A DNA stretch of 64,000 nucleotides, taken from assembly GCA_013396915.1 (NCBI GenBank), contig VWZL01005147.1, forward strand, positions 35,711 to 99,710, in the 5' to 3' direction. The translations under genes and the position numbers were made by a program. Of this stretch, positions 11,020-23,900 are shown in pieces (the stretch's first letter is position 1; every line of letters begins with the position of its first letter). The notes under the pieces were generated by a model. It was not told where the DNA came from, searched no databases, and worked only from the letters and a program-made list of their open reading frames with translations. Origin of the DNA: Stercorarius parasiticus. Its lineage: Eukaryota > Chordata > Aves > Charadriiformes > Stercorariidae.

Positions 11020-12495
11020 GGTGTACCAAGGATGGAATCTACCTGAGGGTACTGAGGGAGCTGGCAGAAGTATTCACCAAGCCACTTTCCATCATTCCTC
11101 AGCAGTCCTGGCTAACTAGGGAGGTCCCAGTTGACTGGAGGTTAGCAAATGTGATGCCCATCTACAAGAAGGGCTGAAAGGAGGATCCAGGGAACTACAA
11201 GCCTGTCAGTCTGACCTCAGTGCCTGGGAATGTTATGGAGCAGATTATCTTAAGTGCTATCACATGGCACATAGAGGGCAACCAGGTGGTCAGGCCCAGT
11301 CAGCATGGGTTTATGAAAGGCAGGTCCTGCTTGACAAACCTGATCTCCTTCTGTGACCTGCTTGGCAAATGAGGGAAAGGCTGTGGATGTTGTTTACCTG
11401 GACTTAAGCAAGGCCTTTGATATGGTTTCCCACAGCATCCTCCTGCAGAAGCTGACTGCCCATGCCTTGGACAGGAGTACTCTTCACTGCGTTAAAAACT
11501 GGCTGCAGGGCTGGGCCCAGAGAGTGGTGGTGAATGGAGTTAAATCCAGTTGGTGGCCGGTAACGAGTGGTGTTCCCCAGGGCTCGGTACTGGGGCCAGT
11601 TCTCTTTAATATCTTTATCAATGGTCTGGACGAGGGGATTGAGGGCACCCTCAGTAAGTTTGCAGATGACACCAAATTGGGTGGGAGTGTCAACCTGCTT
11701 GAGGGTAGAAAGGCTTTGTGGAGGGTTCTGGACAGGCTGGATCGATGGGCCAAGGACAATGGTATGAGGTTTAAAAAGGCCAAGTGCCAGGTCCTGCACT
11801 TGGATCACAACAACCCCATGCAGTGCTACAGGCTTGGGGAAGACTGGCTGGAGAGCTGCCCGGCAGAAAAGGACTTGGGAGTATTGGCTGAATATGAGCC
11901 AGCAGTGTGCCCAGGTGGCCAAAAAGGCCAAGAAGGCATCCTGGCTTGTATCAGACATAGTGTGGCCAGCAGCACTAGGGCAGTGATCGTCCACACCTCG
12001 AATATTGAGTTCAGTTTTGGGCCCCTCCCTACAAGGAAGATGGTGCTGGAAGGTCCTGGAGTGCCTCAAAAGAAGGGCAACAAAGCTGGTGAGGAGTCTG
12101 GAGCACAGGTCTTAGGAGGAGCAGCTGAGCAAACTGTTCAGCCTGGAGAAAAAGAGGCTGAGGGGAGACCTTATTGCTCTCTACAACTACCTGAAATGAG
12201 GTGGCTGTCAGTCTCTTCTCCCAAGTAACAGATGATAAGACAAGAGGAAATGGCCTCAAGTTGTGCCAGGGGAGGTTTAGATTGGATATTAGGAAAAACT
12301 TCTTCACTGAAACAGTTATCAAACATTGCAACAGGCTGCCCAAGGAAGTGGGTGAATCACAATCCCTGGAGGTGTATTTAAAAGATGTGTAGACATGGAG
12401 CTTAGGGACATGGTTTAGTGTTGGACTTGGTAGTGTTAGGTTTACAGTTGCACTCCAAGATCTTCATGGTCCAACCTAAATGATACTGTGACTCT
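11020..12495 (+). mobile_element. CR1 LINE, 5'-truncated, with mosaic divergence
   Basis: Long CR1 ORF2 segment in plus orientation. The left part (11020-11370) is diverged and broken: it has CGAGGGTGCTGAGGG-like sequence and an in-frame TGA in AAGGGCTGAAAGG. The middle has the RT motifs [21 protein letters not shown] and intact FADDTKLGG. The right part (11742-12495) is again diverged and ends in a decayed CR1 tail (GGTCCAACCTAAATGATACT). An open frame of 291 codons (11353-12228) survives but has no start context or upstream endonuclease, so it is a relic. The middle block 11370-11741 is nearly identical to the inverted copy at 3366-3737. Confidence 0.93.
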
Positions 12496-13079
12496 AAAGA
12501 GATGCATGGCCATACATCAGTCATCCCAACTCCCCATACGCTTAGTCAGAAAGAAGACCTGGTCTCTGAGTTGAAAGGGAAACATCCTCCCCAATACTCC
12601 AGTCTTGAGGTCTGGAGAGGCCTAGAGACCCCAGTCAGGAGGGGTCTGAACACCAAGGACCTTAGGATGTGCTACAACACACTGACCCCCTCCGTATTGA
12701 GGCAGCCTTTGTAACCTGTGGGAGGCTCCTTCTTGTCACCTTTTGCAGTACAGGGAGCCTTGCAACCTGAAACAGTATCTCTTGATTGCCCTCCTGGTGC
12801 GATGAGGTGCATGGGGCAAGCAGTGAGAAGCTCAGATGTAGTCCACTGCTCTTGCAAAACACAGAGCAACCTACTGAGCTGTACAAATACAGGGTAGGTG
12901 AAAGTCTTGAGTGAACGGGATAAGGAATGAGAAGTGTGCAAGGACAGTGTTGTGAGTAGTCACGTGGGTCTAGAAGGGACAGCTGCATCATTGAGACTTT
13001 TCTGTATTAATGTGATGGTGAATTATGCAAGAGATTGCCTAATAACAAACCAACAGAAGAAAGAGACGGGGAATGAGCC
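12496..13079. other. Intergenic, no gene seen
   Basis: Ordinary intergenic DNA between the CR1 copy and the purine-rich L2-like region. No recognisable coding or RNA feature. Confidence 0.5.
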
Positions 13080-13420
13080 ATCAATGAAATGCAGTACTGA
13101 GACAGTCTGAGCAGAAGAAATAGTAGAAAGAGGGAGATAAGGGGGAAGAGGACCCTCTGAAGGCTGACAGAGGAAAACAGAGATACAACAGATGAGAGAG
13201 ACTAAATGTAAGGCAGTGATCAGAGAGAGCAAAGAGCCATAAGAGACTAGGACCAGTTGTGATCAAGAAACAGGCAGTCAGCAGCTTCCAGATAGTAGAG
13301 AAAACTAGAAAAAAGTAAAGATGAGGTCCAGGTAAGATCCATGGGAGAGGCAGAGGTCTGGGGGTGAGCAGGATTCTGGTATTCGTAACCAAATTCTGAT
13401 ATTGGTAATTGTCATGTTTT
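13080..13420 (-). mobile_element. Ancient L2/CR1-clade LINE relic (endonuclease region)
   Basis: The plus strand is purine-rich. Read on the minus strand it gives a broken frame with SHGSYLDLIFT and, after frameshifts, ALSDHCLTFSLSH. This resembles the end of the L2/CR1-type apurinic endonuclease domain, where an LDLIF segment precedes the conserved SDH motif. The spacing between the two is roughly 30 codons. The element is badly decayed. The purine bias continues to about 13900, which may be more of the same element, but I recognise no motif there. A chance match cannot be excluded. Confidence 0.4.
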
Positions 13421-16400
13421 AATTTATGGCTGGAAGAAACAGACTGGAGCTCTGAACTCTTCTAGGAACAAGAACGGATGTTGCAGGATAACAAAGTAGA
13501 CATAGTGTTTAGAGAGAAAGAGTGGAGAGGGAGATGGCAGCTGAAGGAACTCAGGAAATAACCATAATGAATTGCATCAGCGACTCAGGTAGGAGAAGAG
13601 GTGGCTGGATGAGAAGATGCCATTGGATGACATACGAAGTGATGTATGGTGGGAGAGAAAGCAGGAAGAAATAGGGAGGTCAAAAGGAGAATCATTTACT
13701 GGTGATGGAATTGTGGGAAGTGAAGGGGTTGACTCTGAAAGGAGACAATGAGACAGAGGAGTGTGTATGGTTGAGGCAGGTACTGAGGGGCCTGAAGAAA
13801 GGGTGAAGAAATGATTGCCTGTGGCCAAGGGTAGCTCAGAGGGTAAGATGGAGCGTTGTCTTTGCTGGGTGAGGAACAGGTAGGTGTGATGATTAAAAAA
13901 AGTCCAGAGCAAAACCAGCAGAGGCAGTATCTGTGCAAGGAGAGTGTTTACTCTGACAAGAGCATCATTGTGCTGGAGTCATTGCCTAGAGTCAACACTT
14001 CAGTCGTTACTTCTCTGACAGCTTCACACATGGATGGTAGCAAGGATTTAGTATCTTCCTTCACTGTTGTAACCATCTCACTTTTACTACTAGATTGTGC
14101 CAAGACTGCTTCTCTAGGTCTTCTTTCCAGTACCAAGTCAGTATGGTACTGGAAAGGTTATGTTTGTTTTCTTTTAAGATTTTAGAAGATACAGATCTTT
14201 CTCTGGATTTCAATGTTACTGTGTTAGCTAACAGCATCTATAAGCGTTGCAGAAAAAAATTATATGCAACAAATTCGAAAGACTGTTTTCTTATAGTTGT
14301 TGGCTAAAGTTCCTATTAACTCAGAGACAAGGAGTTGCAAAGCCCAGGAACTGTCAGGAGAAAAAGCAACATAAATAAAAAAGTACTATGGTTTATTAGG
14401 AAAGAAATAGCCACTCAGCATTATGTTATCCTCAGTAAGCCTACATCTTAAATACCTTGTGTAGTTCTGATTGTCCCACCTGGAGAAGACAGAGCAGAGC
14501 TAGGTCAGGCACATAGCAGGAGGATTTTGGGATCAGAACTGCTCATCCTGAACCACAAATGATTGGGGCAGGAGGGAAGGAACAGGATAGTGAGCTGTCA
14601 GACCATGAGTTGACTACAGAATGCAGGTAACTGCCTCTTCCCATGCAAGAACTAAGACAACAAATTAACCTGGAGAGGTACAGATTAGTAGGAAACAGAA
14701 GGAGATGCTTCATTTCTCCATCACTGTGCTGTGCAGCTGTTTTCTACATGTTATGGGAAGTTTATATGAGTTCCAAAATCAGCTCATGAGAGAAAAAAAT
14801 CTGTCAAGTGCTGTTTAAGTACAACACTGACACTGTTGGGGAAGACAGTCCCTGAGCAGGGATCACCAGGGGCTCAAAGTGTAATCTAGGGACCAATCAC
14901 AATGTATTTCATTACAAAGCTTTCTTCTGCCACCCTTCCCAAAGAAACTGGTACTTACTGGTCACTGTAAGGATACTGGACTACATAGACCTTGGACCTA
15001 ACCCAAATTTTTATTTTTCATAGACTTGGGAGGAAAGAAACTAACTTGTTTTAGCAGTAGAGAAGACTGAGGAAAAACACAGAGCAACAAAGGACAAAAA
15101 AGGCATTGACTACACATCTTCCTTCAACATATGTAACAGCACAGCAACCAGGCAGTTAATGATACTCTTAAGCATACAACTGTAACACATTTGCAGGCAT
15201 TTTAATGATAACGTGAGCCAACATGAAAGATTCCCGAGAATTGTGAGCAGTGATAAAAGAGTTTCCTGACTTGACTCCCACTTTCCACATTAACCACACC
15301 ACCATCCAGCAACCTTTGTCCCTTTTAAATAGACTTGCCAGAAAGTGAAAGGGCAGTGAGAAGAGCTCCTGAAGCCTGGATCTGTGAGCAGAGAGCCATG
15401 TTGGAGAAGTCAGATTAAAGACATCTAAGCACCTGATAGAAAAAGAGAGTCTTGGTCTCTTTGAGCAAACAAGCAGAGAAAAATGACAGAGTCTTAAAAC
15501 ATTTGCTAAGTCTACAAAAAAACCCCAACATAGCTCTGTAAATAAAAAGACTATAATTTATGCTGCAGCTCCAGGAGACTGTTTGGTTTTCTACTTTATA
15601 AAACAGGAAGTCAAAATAAAATTGGAGCTAGATGTTCTCATCCTCTACTTTCAGGGACTTATGAAAAAAACAGTGCAAACAGAGCATGCAGCATTAACCA
15701 GTGAGGCTGGACTGTTTGTCCCTACAATAAATACTTCACTAGTGCATGTTTGTAATTTTTTTTCATTTGTATAAGGACTGAGACAGTAATTTATACAAGC
15801 AAAATTCTTTGAGTAAGAAATGTGACATTAGTATTTCTGTGGTTTGAGTCAAGATAGAAGATCCTGACCAGACCCTGTCATCCACCTGGCATGTGGAGAT
15901 GCTGGGTGCTTTGGTGCTTCTAAAACTGTAGTCCTCCATGATACAAAGGTTCAGCATCACTTCTTTCTAGATGCAAGTTATGTCCTCCTCCTTGAGCAAG
16001 GCATCTTGTGCTGTACCACCAGTGTTCTGCCCTAGGAGGATGCTTTAAGTGCAATGCTTTCCCATGAAATCCTATCAAAAGTTTCAGATTAGGATTAAGC
16101 AGTAACGTTTGAGGTAAGGTGTGCAATGTGGATACAGATCTGGTGGTGTCCTCTGCTGACCATACATCAAGGTCATATAAAAAGAAAATGATGTAGTTAT
16201 AAATATGTCACATGGGACATCACAGGACATGGCCTGTCATCTCCTCTTCCCTTGCACTGTTCCAAATTGGGATATGTTGAGGGACTGCAGACTGACACTG
16301 AGTAAGAATGAGTCAACTATGGCAATAAAGCCAGATTTTAAAACTCAAGCGGCTTTCATGTTTGCGGCCTAGGTGATGGATTTCTCTGCTGTTGGGTCTG

Positions 16401-18302
16401 TGCCTGCATATGGTCCATCACCAGTCCTAGTAACACACCTTGCAATTTTCAACTGACACGGCTGCAACTCTCTGAAGACATCCTAGTCTGAAGCCATCTA
16501 AGGCAAAAAGGGAGACACACTGACATCTGGTGTTGAAGATTGAAACATGCACTCCAAAAACTGCATTGTAAGATGCAGAAATGATTTTGAACTGCATGAC
16601 AGTGAAAGGGCACTGGCAAATAATCCTGGGGTTTCTGGTCAGCCAGCAAGTTGCTTAAAGAGAAATATATGTTGAAAAGCTATGCCTAACATAACATCAT
16701 CTCCTATATTTAAAATATAGACACCTAGAAGGAGAATTTGTAGATTCATTTTCAGTGCTATTTTTAGCAATCTTTTTATTGTGATAAATAGATTTAATTA
16801 CGCTACTAATTAGATTGCTTGTTTCTCTGTTTGTGTCAATGGTGTGTTTCTTGTCTGTAACCAGAACAGAGCTGGAGCCTCTCAATCTGAACTCTTCAGA
16901 TCTCCAGTGTAAACCAAATCAGCACAGGTCAGGTATAAATGCATGTATTCACAACGAGACTGTCGAGTTCACCCATGGCGCAGAAGCAGAGGACTGCAGG
17001 GGCTTGCTGAGGCGCGTCCTGTTTTAACCACAAACCTGAGCAAATCTGAGCCTATGATGACCTTTGACACATTCTTGAAACTCACATTTTTTGCTGCTTT
17101 GTGTTCCATCTCCAGTAGTGGAAATCCCCACAGAGCCAGGGAAGGGCATGCAGATGGCACATGCCTGGTGCTCCTTCCCTCAAACTCCTGCCATTGCCCA
17201 GACAGCTGCAGGACCTTCTGCCACCAGAGGCTGAATCTCAAGCTCCAGCAGTGCTTGGAGTAAAATCTTTCTCCCAGCGGCCTAAATCTGTTTCAGAGTT
17301 CAGCAAACTTCTGACATCCTCAGCACAAGAATCTGCAGCTTGACTGTGCAGCCTGAGAGGAATTACCACCTTTTGCTCATTTTTTGCGTGAATTTAAATG
17401 CTTTTACCAGGAAGGATTTGTGAAGAAAACAGCTTTCCTGGCTTGTTTCAACTTCAGGTGAGAGACAGGGCCTATAACTCCTAGCTGCAGGGTACCGAAA
17501 AAAAAGGAGAAATACAGGCAGGTACACTTGAAAACTAATACAGGGTGGGAAGAGATGTAGAAGGCTGTTGAGAGGAAGGCTTCACACCCCTGGACTTTAA
17601 AGGAGCTAGGAGTGGACATTAAAATTGAGCCTTTGTCTTCTTGGACATAAGCCCCTGTGCAAAACCCTAAACTGTGAACATGGAAAGAGGTGTTCATTTG
17701 CAAAACACAAGAGTGATACAAGGTTTTTGCTTACAAATAAGAAACAGTTAATTAAATGTTCCTTGGACACTGTTAAGTTTTACTAACCTACTGATTACTG
17801 GGTTTTTATCAGACTTGAGTTAAGAAAGAGGTAGAGCTCATGAAGGACTGGAAGGCACTTCCTTCAAAGGAGGAAACAATTACTGGGCACTGCAATGAAA
17901 GACACTCTCCAGAGTCCAGACCTATACAAGCACCACAGGGCAATGCTTTCTGTCTGTTAGGTAGAGCAGGCTACTGTCAATAAAGGACTAACTTTGCTTT
18001 TGTCATAGCAGGAGCAGTGTTGGGATTCCAGACACTGCCAAGATTTTCTTGTTTGGGAACTGTGGGACAGTATGAGAAAAACATATGAGCAAACATATGA
18101 GCATATGAGAAAAACTTGCAGAAATGCTATTTTTTAAGGTAGATCTACACAAACATTTAATCTTATGTGACAAAGTATTGGGTTTTGTGTGAAAAGGCTC
18201 AATTCTAAATGGTTCTAACAAGTTGCAAGGCCTTCGGGCTTGTGGGTTGTATTACACATCCACCTACAATGTACACTGCTTGCAGGAAGTCCCTGTCCGA
18301 CA
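13421..18302. other. Intergenic, no gene seen
   Basis: 13421-13900 is purine-rich on the plus strand. Beyond it, up to the AAAAC repeat, I see no exon-like block, RNA gene or recognisable transposon. Open frames here are short and unrelated to any family I know. Confidence 0.5.
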
Positions 18303-18345
18303 CAAAACAAAACAAAACAAAACAAAACAAAACAGAACAAAACAA
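18303..18345. repeat. (AAAAC)n microsatellite
   Basis: About eight AAAAC units in a row with one interruption (CAGAAC near the end). Confidence 0.9.
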
Positions 18346-20313
18346 GATTTTCCTCAAATCGGTTGATGGTGCTTTTATTGCATAGGTCACTGCAGAGTAC
18401 ACAATCTTACCGCTGAAATAGGTACGCCTGAAATGCTGCGTTTTTCCGCAAGTTGCATGACAGTCCAAAATCAATAATCGAAATACAGGATACAGTATCA
18501 AAAGGTAACACTTAGCTTCCACAGCATTACACAAATGCAAAGTGGTATCTGCAGCCAACAAAGCAGATGCCTAGTCCTGAAATACTAAAATGAGGGTATA
18601 AAACCCTCATTCAGCCATCACTGATTCATTAGGTGCCGATACAATTTGAGTGGGATGCTGCTGTGGCAGGAGTCTCCTCACACAACAGCCAGAGTGAGCG
18701 AGGATTTGGCCCAGACTGGGCGGGTGACGTGTGACAGCCCAGGCTGCATTCACTGCAGTTCTCAGCACTGTCATAAACAACACCTATGCTGGTTAAAGCA
18801 TTCTTCTTTGAGTCGCAGGGGCCAGCTCATGTTTTCCCCAGGCTTCTGTTGGGTCTTCTTCCTGTTGACGGCGCCGTTGGTTCAGAATCTGCCCTTTAAG
18901 GGACCTGGGAAGGGGCTACACGCATCCTACCTGTGGCACATGCCCAGTAAGAGCAACACAGGCAAGATGGTTCTCTGTGTGTGCCCCAACCCCTCCTCAC
19001 TGCTGCAACTCATCCAAAGCATTTCCAGAGCTGCGCCTCTCCCAGCTCTGAATAGTCTTTCTGAAAGACTATTTCTAAGCGGTGTTAGCAGTCACCACTG
19101 CCCTTCTCAGAAAAGTCCAGCTTTTCAAAACAGCCAAGGAACTCGCACCACCTCCTGCCCACCTCGACAGCAGGCAGGGCTGCACCCTGCCACGGCTTTC
19201 CAATAGGTTCAGCACTGAAAAGCAAAGCAGTAATTCATCACAGCAACCCAGCTCTTTACTTTTGAAAATGCTGCTCAGAACTGCACTCAAATGATTCATG
19301 CACATCCACTCCAACATGTCCCAGCCCCCCTCCCCAAGTGGAAGGAATTTTAACAGTTTGTTCTTCTTGGGGATTTAGTATTTGCAACATTCCTCAGGAG
19401 GCTGCCGCACCTCTCCCCTGAAGCTGGAGCTGCATCAGTAGTGCACGTCGGGGAAGGGGAAGAACACGCGGGGCCCAAGGCTTGTGACAGCAGGGCTGCA
19501 GCACCATTTGCAGTGCGCATCGAGAGCCTGCCTCTCAAACAGCAGTTCTCTTCAGTCACTGAATCGCTCTCAAACTCTGCCTTCAACAAGACTGAGTTAT
19601 TCCACCCCGGAAGGCCGGGGGGACCCAGCACAAATGCAGTGTGGGTGATGTGAGGAACAGCATCCAGAGAAAAATGGGATCTGATGATATGCACACAGCC
19701 TCTGACTTCCACTTATTTGCAATAACATAGAAGTTAGGATACTCCTAACATACTGTCCAGTTCACCATATAGAAAACTCGCATTTATCTGGAGATTTCAG
19801 GATCATATTGCTGACCAGGGAAACAGCAGAAGATGCAGACTCTATTGACATAATTTTATTTATAACAGGAACTCCTGAAGTATTACGTAACAGCTTGAGG
19901 CACAAAGCATGTCATGTCTACTTAGTCCCAAAAGCAGTCTGAAAGCAAATCTCCTCACTGATACCCTTGAAGCTTTCTTTCCACTTCTGAGGAATAGGAG
20001 AGGGTCAAAGGCTTAACTGCACAGTGGAAGCCAAGCTGAGTTTTTAATTATTTTAGCTGCAGAAGTCTAGCACAGGTATTCCTGTGCAAGATGGAGTAAA
20101 ACCTCCTGCCCTTTATGTCTAAATGTGGCAGATATTGTGATGTGCAACCCTGCTGCTCCTACCGTCCACTCTAGTCCTTTCACCATTATGTTTTTCTGAG
20201 TGCTGGCAACTCCCCTTCTTGGGTTTCAAAGTTGTATCAAAGTCCTCTACAACTGAAAATGCTTTTTGCTGGCAAGTTGCAGCTAAATGTACCACAGTAT
20301 GTGGAGAATTGTT
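18346..20313. other. Intergenic, no gene seen
   Basis: The stretch 18640-19660 is moderately GC-richer and has longer open frames (18646-19206 plus, 19350-19712 minus). Their translations are low in recognisable structure and lack splice context. I do not call a gene. Confidence 0.5.
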
Positions 20314-20928
20314 GCGAGCCTGGGGAGGAGTGGCTGGAGAGCTGCCCGGCAGAAAAGGACCTGGGGGTGGTGGTCGACTGCCGGCTGAATATGAGCCAGC
20401 AGTGTGCCCAGGTGGCCAAGAAGGCCAATGGCATCCTGGCCTCTATCAGGAGCAGTGTGGCGAGTAGGACTAGGGAAGTGATGGTCCCCCTGTACTGGGC
20501 ACTGGTGAGGCCCCACCTCGAGGGCTGTGTCCACTTTTGAGCCCCTCACCACAAAAAAGACATTGAGGTGCTGGAGCATGTCCAGAGAAGGGCAACGGAG
20601 CTGGTGAGGGGTCTGGAGCACAAGCCTTGTGAGGAGCGGTTGAGGGAGCTAGAGGTGTTCAGCCTGGAGAAAAGGAGGCTGAGGGGAGACCTTCTCACTC
20701 TCTACGACTTCTTGAAAGGAGGGTGTAGCCACGGGGGTCAGTCTCTTCTCCCAAGTAATACACAACAGGACAAGAGGAAATGGCTTCAAGTTGCACCAGG
20801 GGAGGTTTAGACTGGGTATTAGGAAAAATGTTTACACTGAGAGGGTTATTAAGCATTGGAATAGGCTGCCCAGGGANTAGATGATCTGAAAGGTCCCTTC
20901 CAACCCAGGCAATTCTATGATTCTATAT
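20314..20928 (+). mobile_element. CR1 LINE 3' fragment, young, with internal N
   Basis: Plus-strand CR1 from GGAGAGCTGCCCGGCAGAAAA through the end of ORF2 to the AATTCTATGATTCTAT tail. It is close to the copy at 2876-3768 over the shared 3' part. At N20877 it jumps from GGCTGCCCAGGGA to TAGATGATCTGAAAGG, skipping roughly 100-110 bp present in the copy at 2876, so the 3' UTR is incomplete in the assembly. Confidence 0.93.
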
Positions 20929-23900
20929 TCACCAAGCTGGTCTATACCATGCACCAACATCTGAAACAGTATTCTGAGATTTTTTAACAGTTAGGCTACT
21001 TCGGGCAAGGTGCAAAGACTCTGCTGTGAAAATGAAGCTTCCAGCAGGAACTTTTTCAGTGTCTTACCTTTCTTCTCCTTTTCTGAGAAGAGCATGCACA
21101 CCTCTGCAACTACTTACCACATCCGTGTACAAACATACCATGGAGCTGTGGGATGCCATTCTGCAGGTGGTTGGAGAAACTAAATTTTTACACGAGTTCA
21201 AAACCAGAAAAATTCTTAGAAGGAAGCTCCACTGAGATTTATGAGATGTGTGGATAATGTTGTTACCTCAAAGGTCCTCAAATGTTACCTCAAATTGCCA
21301 GGAAGGTGGGTTTGTGTTCTGCAGAACTGCAACATCTGCTTGCTCTGAGCTCTGCTTCCATAGCGGTATCCCATGCTAGTCACTTTTGAAGACAGTTGTT
21401 GGATTAGACAGGATTCTAGCAAGGCTGATTTTGACTTTGTCAGAAAACCTGCCAGCATGCGTGTTAACTCAAATATTCAAAGTAGAACAATTTATTAACA
21501 ACAACATTTTACAACAGTGTTTTTCTCTTCAACTAAGCCTCAAGATGCACATGGAACTTGCAGGTAAAGGACTGACTGGGCGTAGAAGACTTCCAGATCA
21601 TTTAAAGCATGCCCATTTCACAGCAGCTGCTTCCAGACTGATCACGGTCAGCTTGCCTGCTTGTTTAAGAAACAAACCCACTTAACTACAGGCGTTTCTT
21701 AAATTGATTTCCTACTAAAAATGAAATTTTAGGGACTGTACTCATCCGAATATGATGCAAAGATTTGAAAAGGACAAGTACCAGTAGATTACACCCGAGT
21801 AACTTGATTGCAAATTCAAGCTACATTAAGCTGGTGTCAATTAAGCAGTACATGTGCATATGGCACTCCAAGTGTTCTTTGATGATATTACATTCAAAAG
21901 GTATGTGGCTTTGGTAGAAGAAAAAAGCAACTTGGTAAAGACAACTCCATGCTCAATGTGTGTCTCTACAGTTTATTTTACAGGAGATGAGATGAGCACT
22001 GTGGTGCATATAAATTTGCAGAACAATATAGGAAAATACAGTTTAACCATATGAAATTGTTTTACAGTAAGACAGAAAAATCATGTATAGGAAATGCCTT
22101 CAACACTGAAGGACAAGATCCACAGCTGACATAAAGTAGCTTCCACCAAACTCTGCCAGTTTACCCGAGCTGAAGATCTGCCCCCTAAATCTCTCCTGCA
22201 TTCAACTTCTTAAGATCAGTGAGTCCTTCATGTATCCTTATGGAACAAAAGCCATCGTATAATTTGCACAATGATCTGAGATTTACAAGTTACCAGAGGC
22301 TGCATGATACATAAGCTATTTATGGGGTCTATTCAGCCAAAATTTATGGAAAGTTATAAAATATTGGCTAAACATCTTTAAAAATAAGTCATTAGTACTG
22401 ACAAAAGTCAACTTTCCTAGAAATTTAGAAGTATTTAGCAAAAGTTACACAAAAAAGACCAAATAAGCAACTTTATTTTAGTAGAAAACTCTGCTTTAGT
22501 GTATGACTGGTGATCTGGCTTGCCTTTGAATCCCTGCTATTAGAATGTCTGCAAAACTGCTTAGTGGATTTTTCACACTGTCTCGGGCTGCCGAAAGAAA
22601 GGAAACCATCTAAGGAGGAGAAGAGAATATTTGTCCAACACTAGTACCTGCTTTTTTCATAGTGGATAGAGGTTGCTGTTCCTAAAGAGCATTTTTGACC
22701 TGCTGGAGTGAGGGAGTGGTAAATGGACATCCAAATTCCTTAGGCTATTCTGAAAATCGCAGCCATCACATCAAAAAACTCCAGAGGAATAAGGGATTTC
22801 AGGTCAAGCGTTCCCAAATTCAAATTACTAAGATTGTCACGTCATGCAGACGTGAGATCCCCAAAATCACTGTTCAGCTTTAGACTTCCAGTACCAGAAA
22901 TTTCTTCTCAGCAACTGCTTTAAAAAAGAGTCAAGGTTGGGTTTTTTATTTTACACAATAAAGGCCTACTTAGGCCCCAAATGCCACTTATGCAACTATT
23001 TTTATGCAGAATTCCCTGCTTATTTTACTGAGACCCCTATACTGAAGGACATGTCAGAAGATTAGGTTAGCAACACTCCTTCAATGCAGTTGCTTTTAAG
23101 TCTAGTATTTCCTACTCCATTTCAGTATTGAGAATTTAGGATGGCTGTGCTGGACAGTAAATGGTCAATGAGACAACGGCAGGTCTACCGGAACCGTGGA
23201 TGTTCTGAAAGAGTGCACAGTGCAGAGCAAGGAAAGAGGGTTGAAAACCCTGCACAGATCTGTGCATGCTGGCTGCTCCTGAGTTCTGGAAATCTGTAGG
23301 GTGAATCTGTGTGTTTCACATCCTTGTAGCAGATAAAATTTAAAGAGGCACTTCAAGGGGAACTACTAGCAGAATTTTAGTAGGGTTGTGATACAAGCCA
23401 TTTCAGTTACTTGTTGAATCAGTAGCCCTGAAAGACTGCATATATTCAAAATTATAGTCTTGTCCACTCACTGAATGTGAATATAGCAGCTGAAAAGCTT
23501 TTGTTCTGAATATCCACTGAGTTTATCTCTTACAATGCACCTGAAATAGTTCAACTTAATGTAAGTTGAGGGAATTAAATTTGAATGTTTCAAATTTATG
23601 TTTTTTTTATGTAATTATTATGCGGTTAACCTAAGACTTATTTTTTATTGGTCTATGAAAGATTTTGTCCAGGTACAATTCTTAGAATCAGATGCATCAT
23701 TAGGCACAAAAGGTTTTTGCCTTGAGGAACGCATGGGATAAGAAATTTAAGTCAAATTGTGCTATGCGTTGGTCCCTTCAGAAAAAATGTCCAGGAAGAA
23801 AAAATAAACTGTGACTAGAACAAAAAGGAAACATTGCACTTCCAAACCCCGTGGCTGATAAGAAAAATCCAAAACAAAATCCAAAATAACCCCTCCAAAA

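Noticed and set aside
11353..12228. 291-codon frame as a possible host gene.
   Set aside because: It is CR1 reverse transcriptase sequence with flanking CR1 on both sides, not a host gene.
18646..19206. 186-codon plus-strand frame in intergenic DNA.
   Set aside because: Longest unexplained frame, but the peptide has no recognisable pattern and an overlapping set of frames suggests a locally stop-poor, GC-richer stretch.
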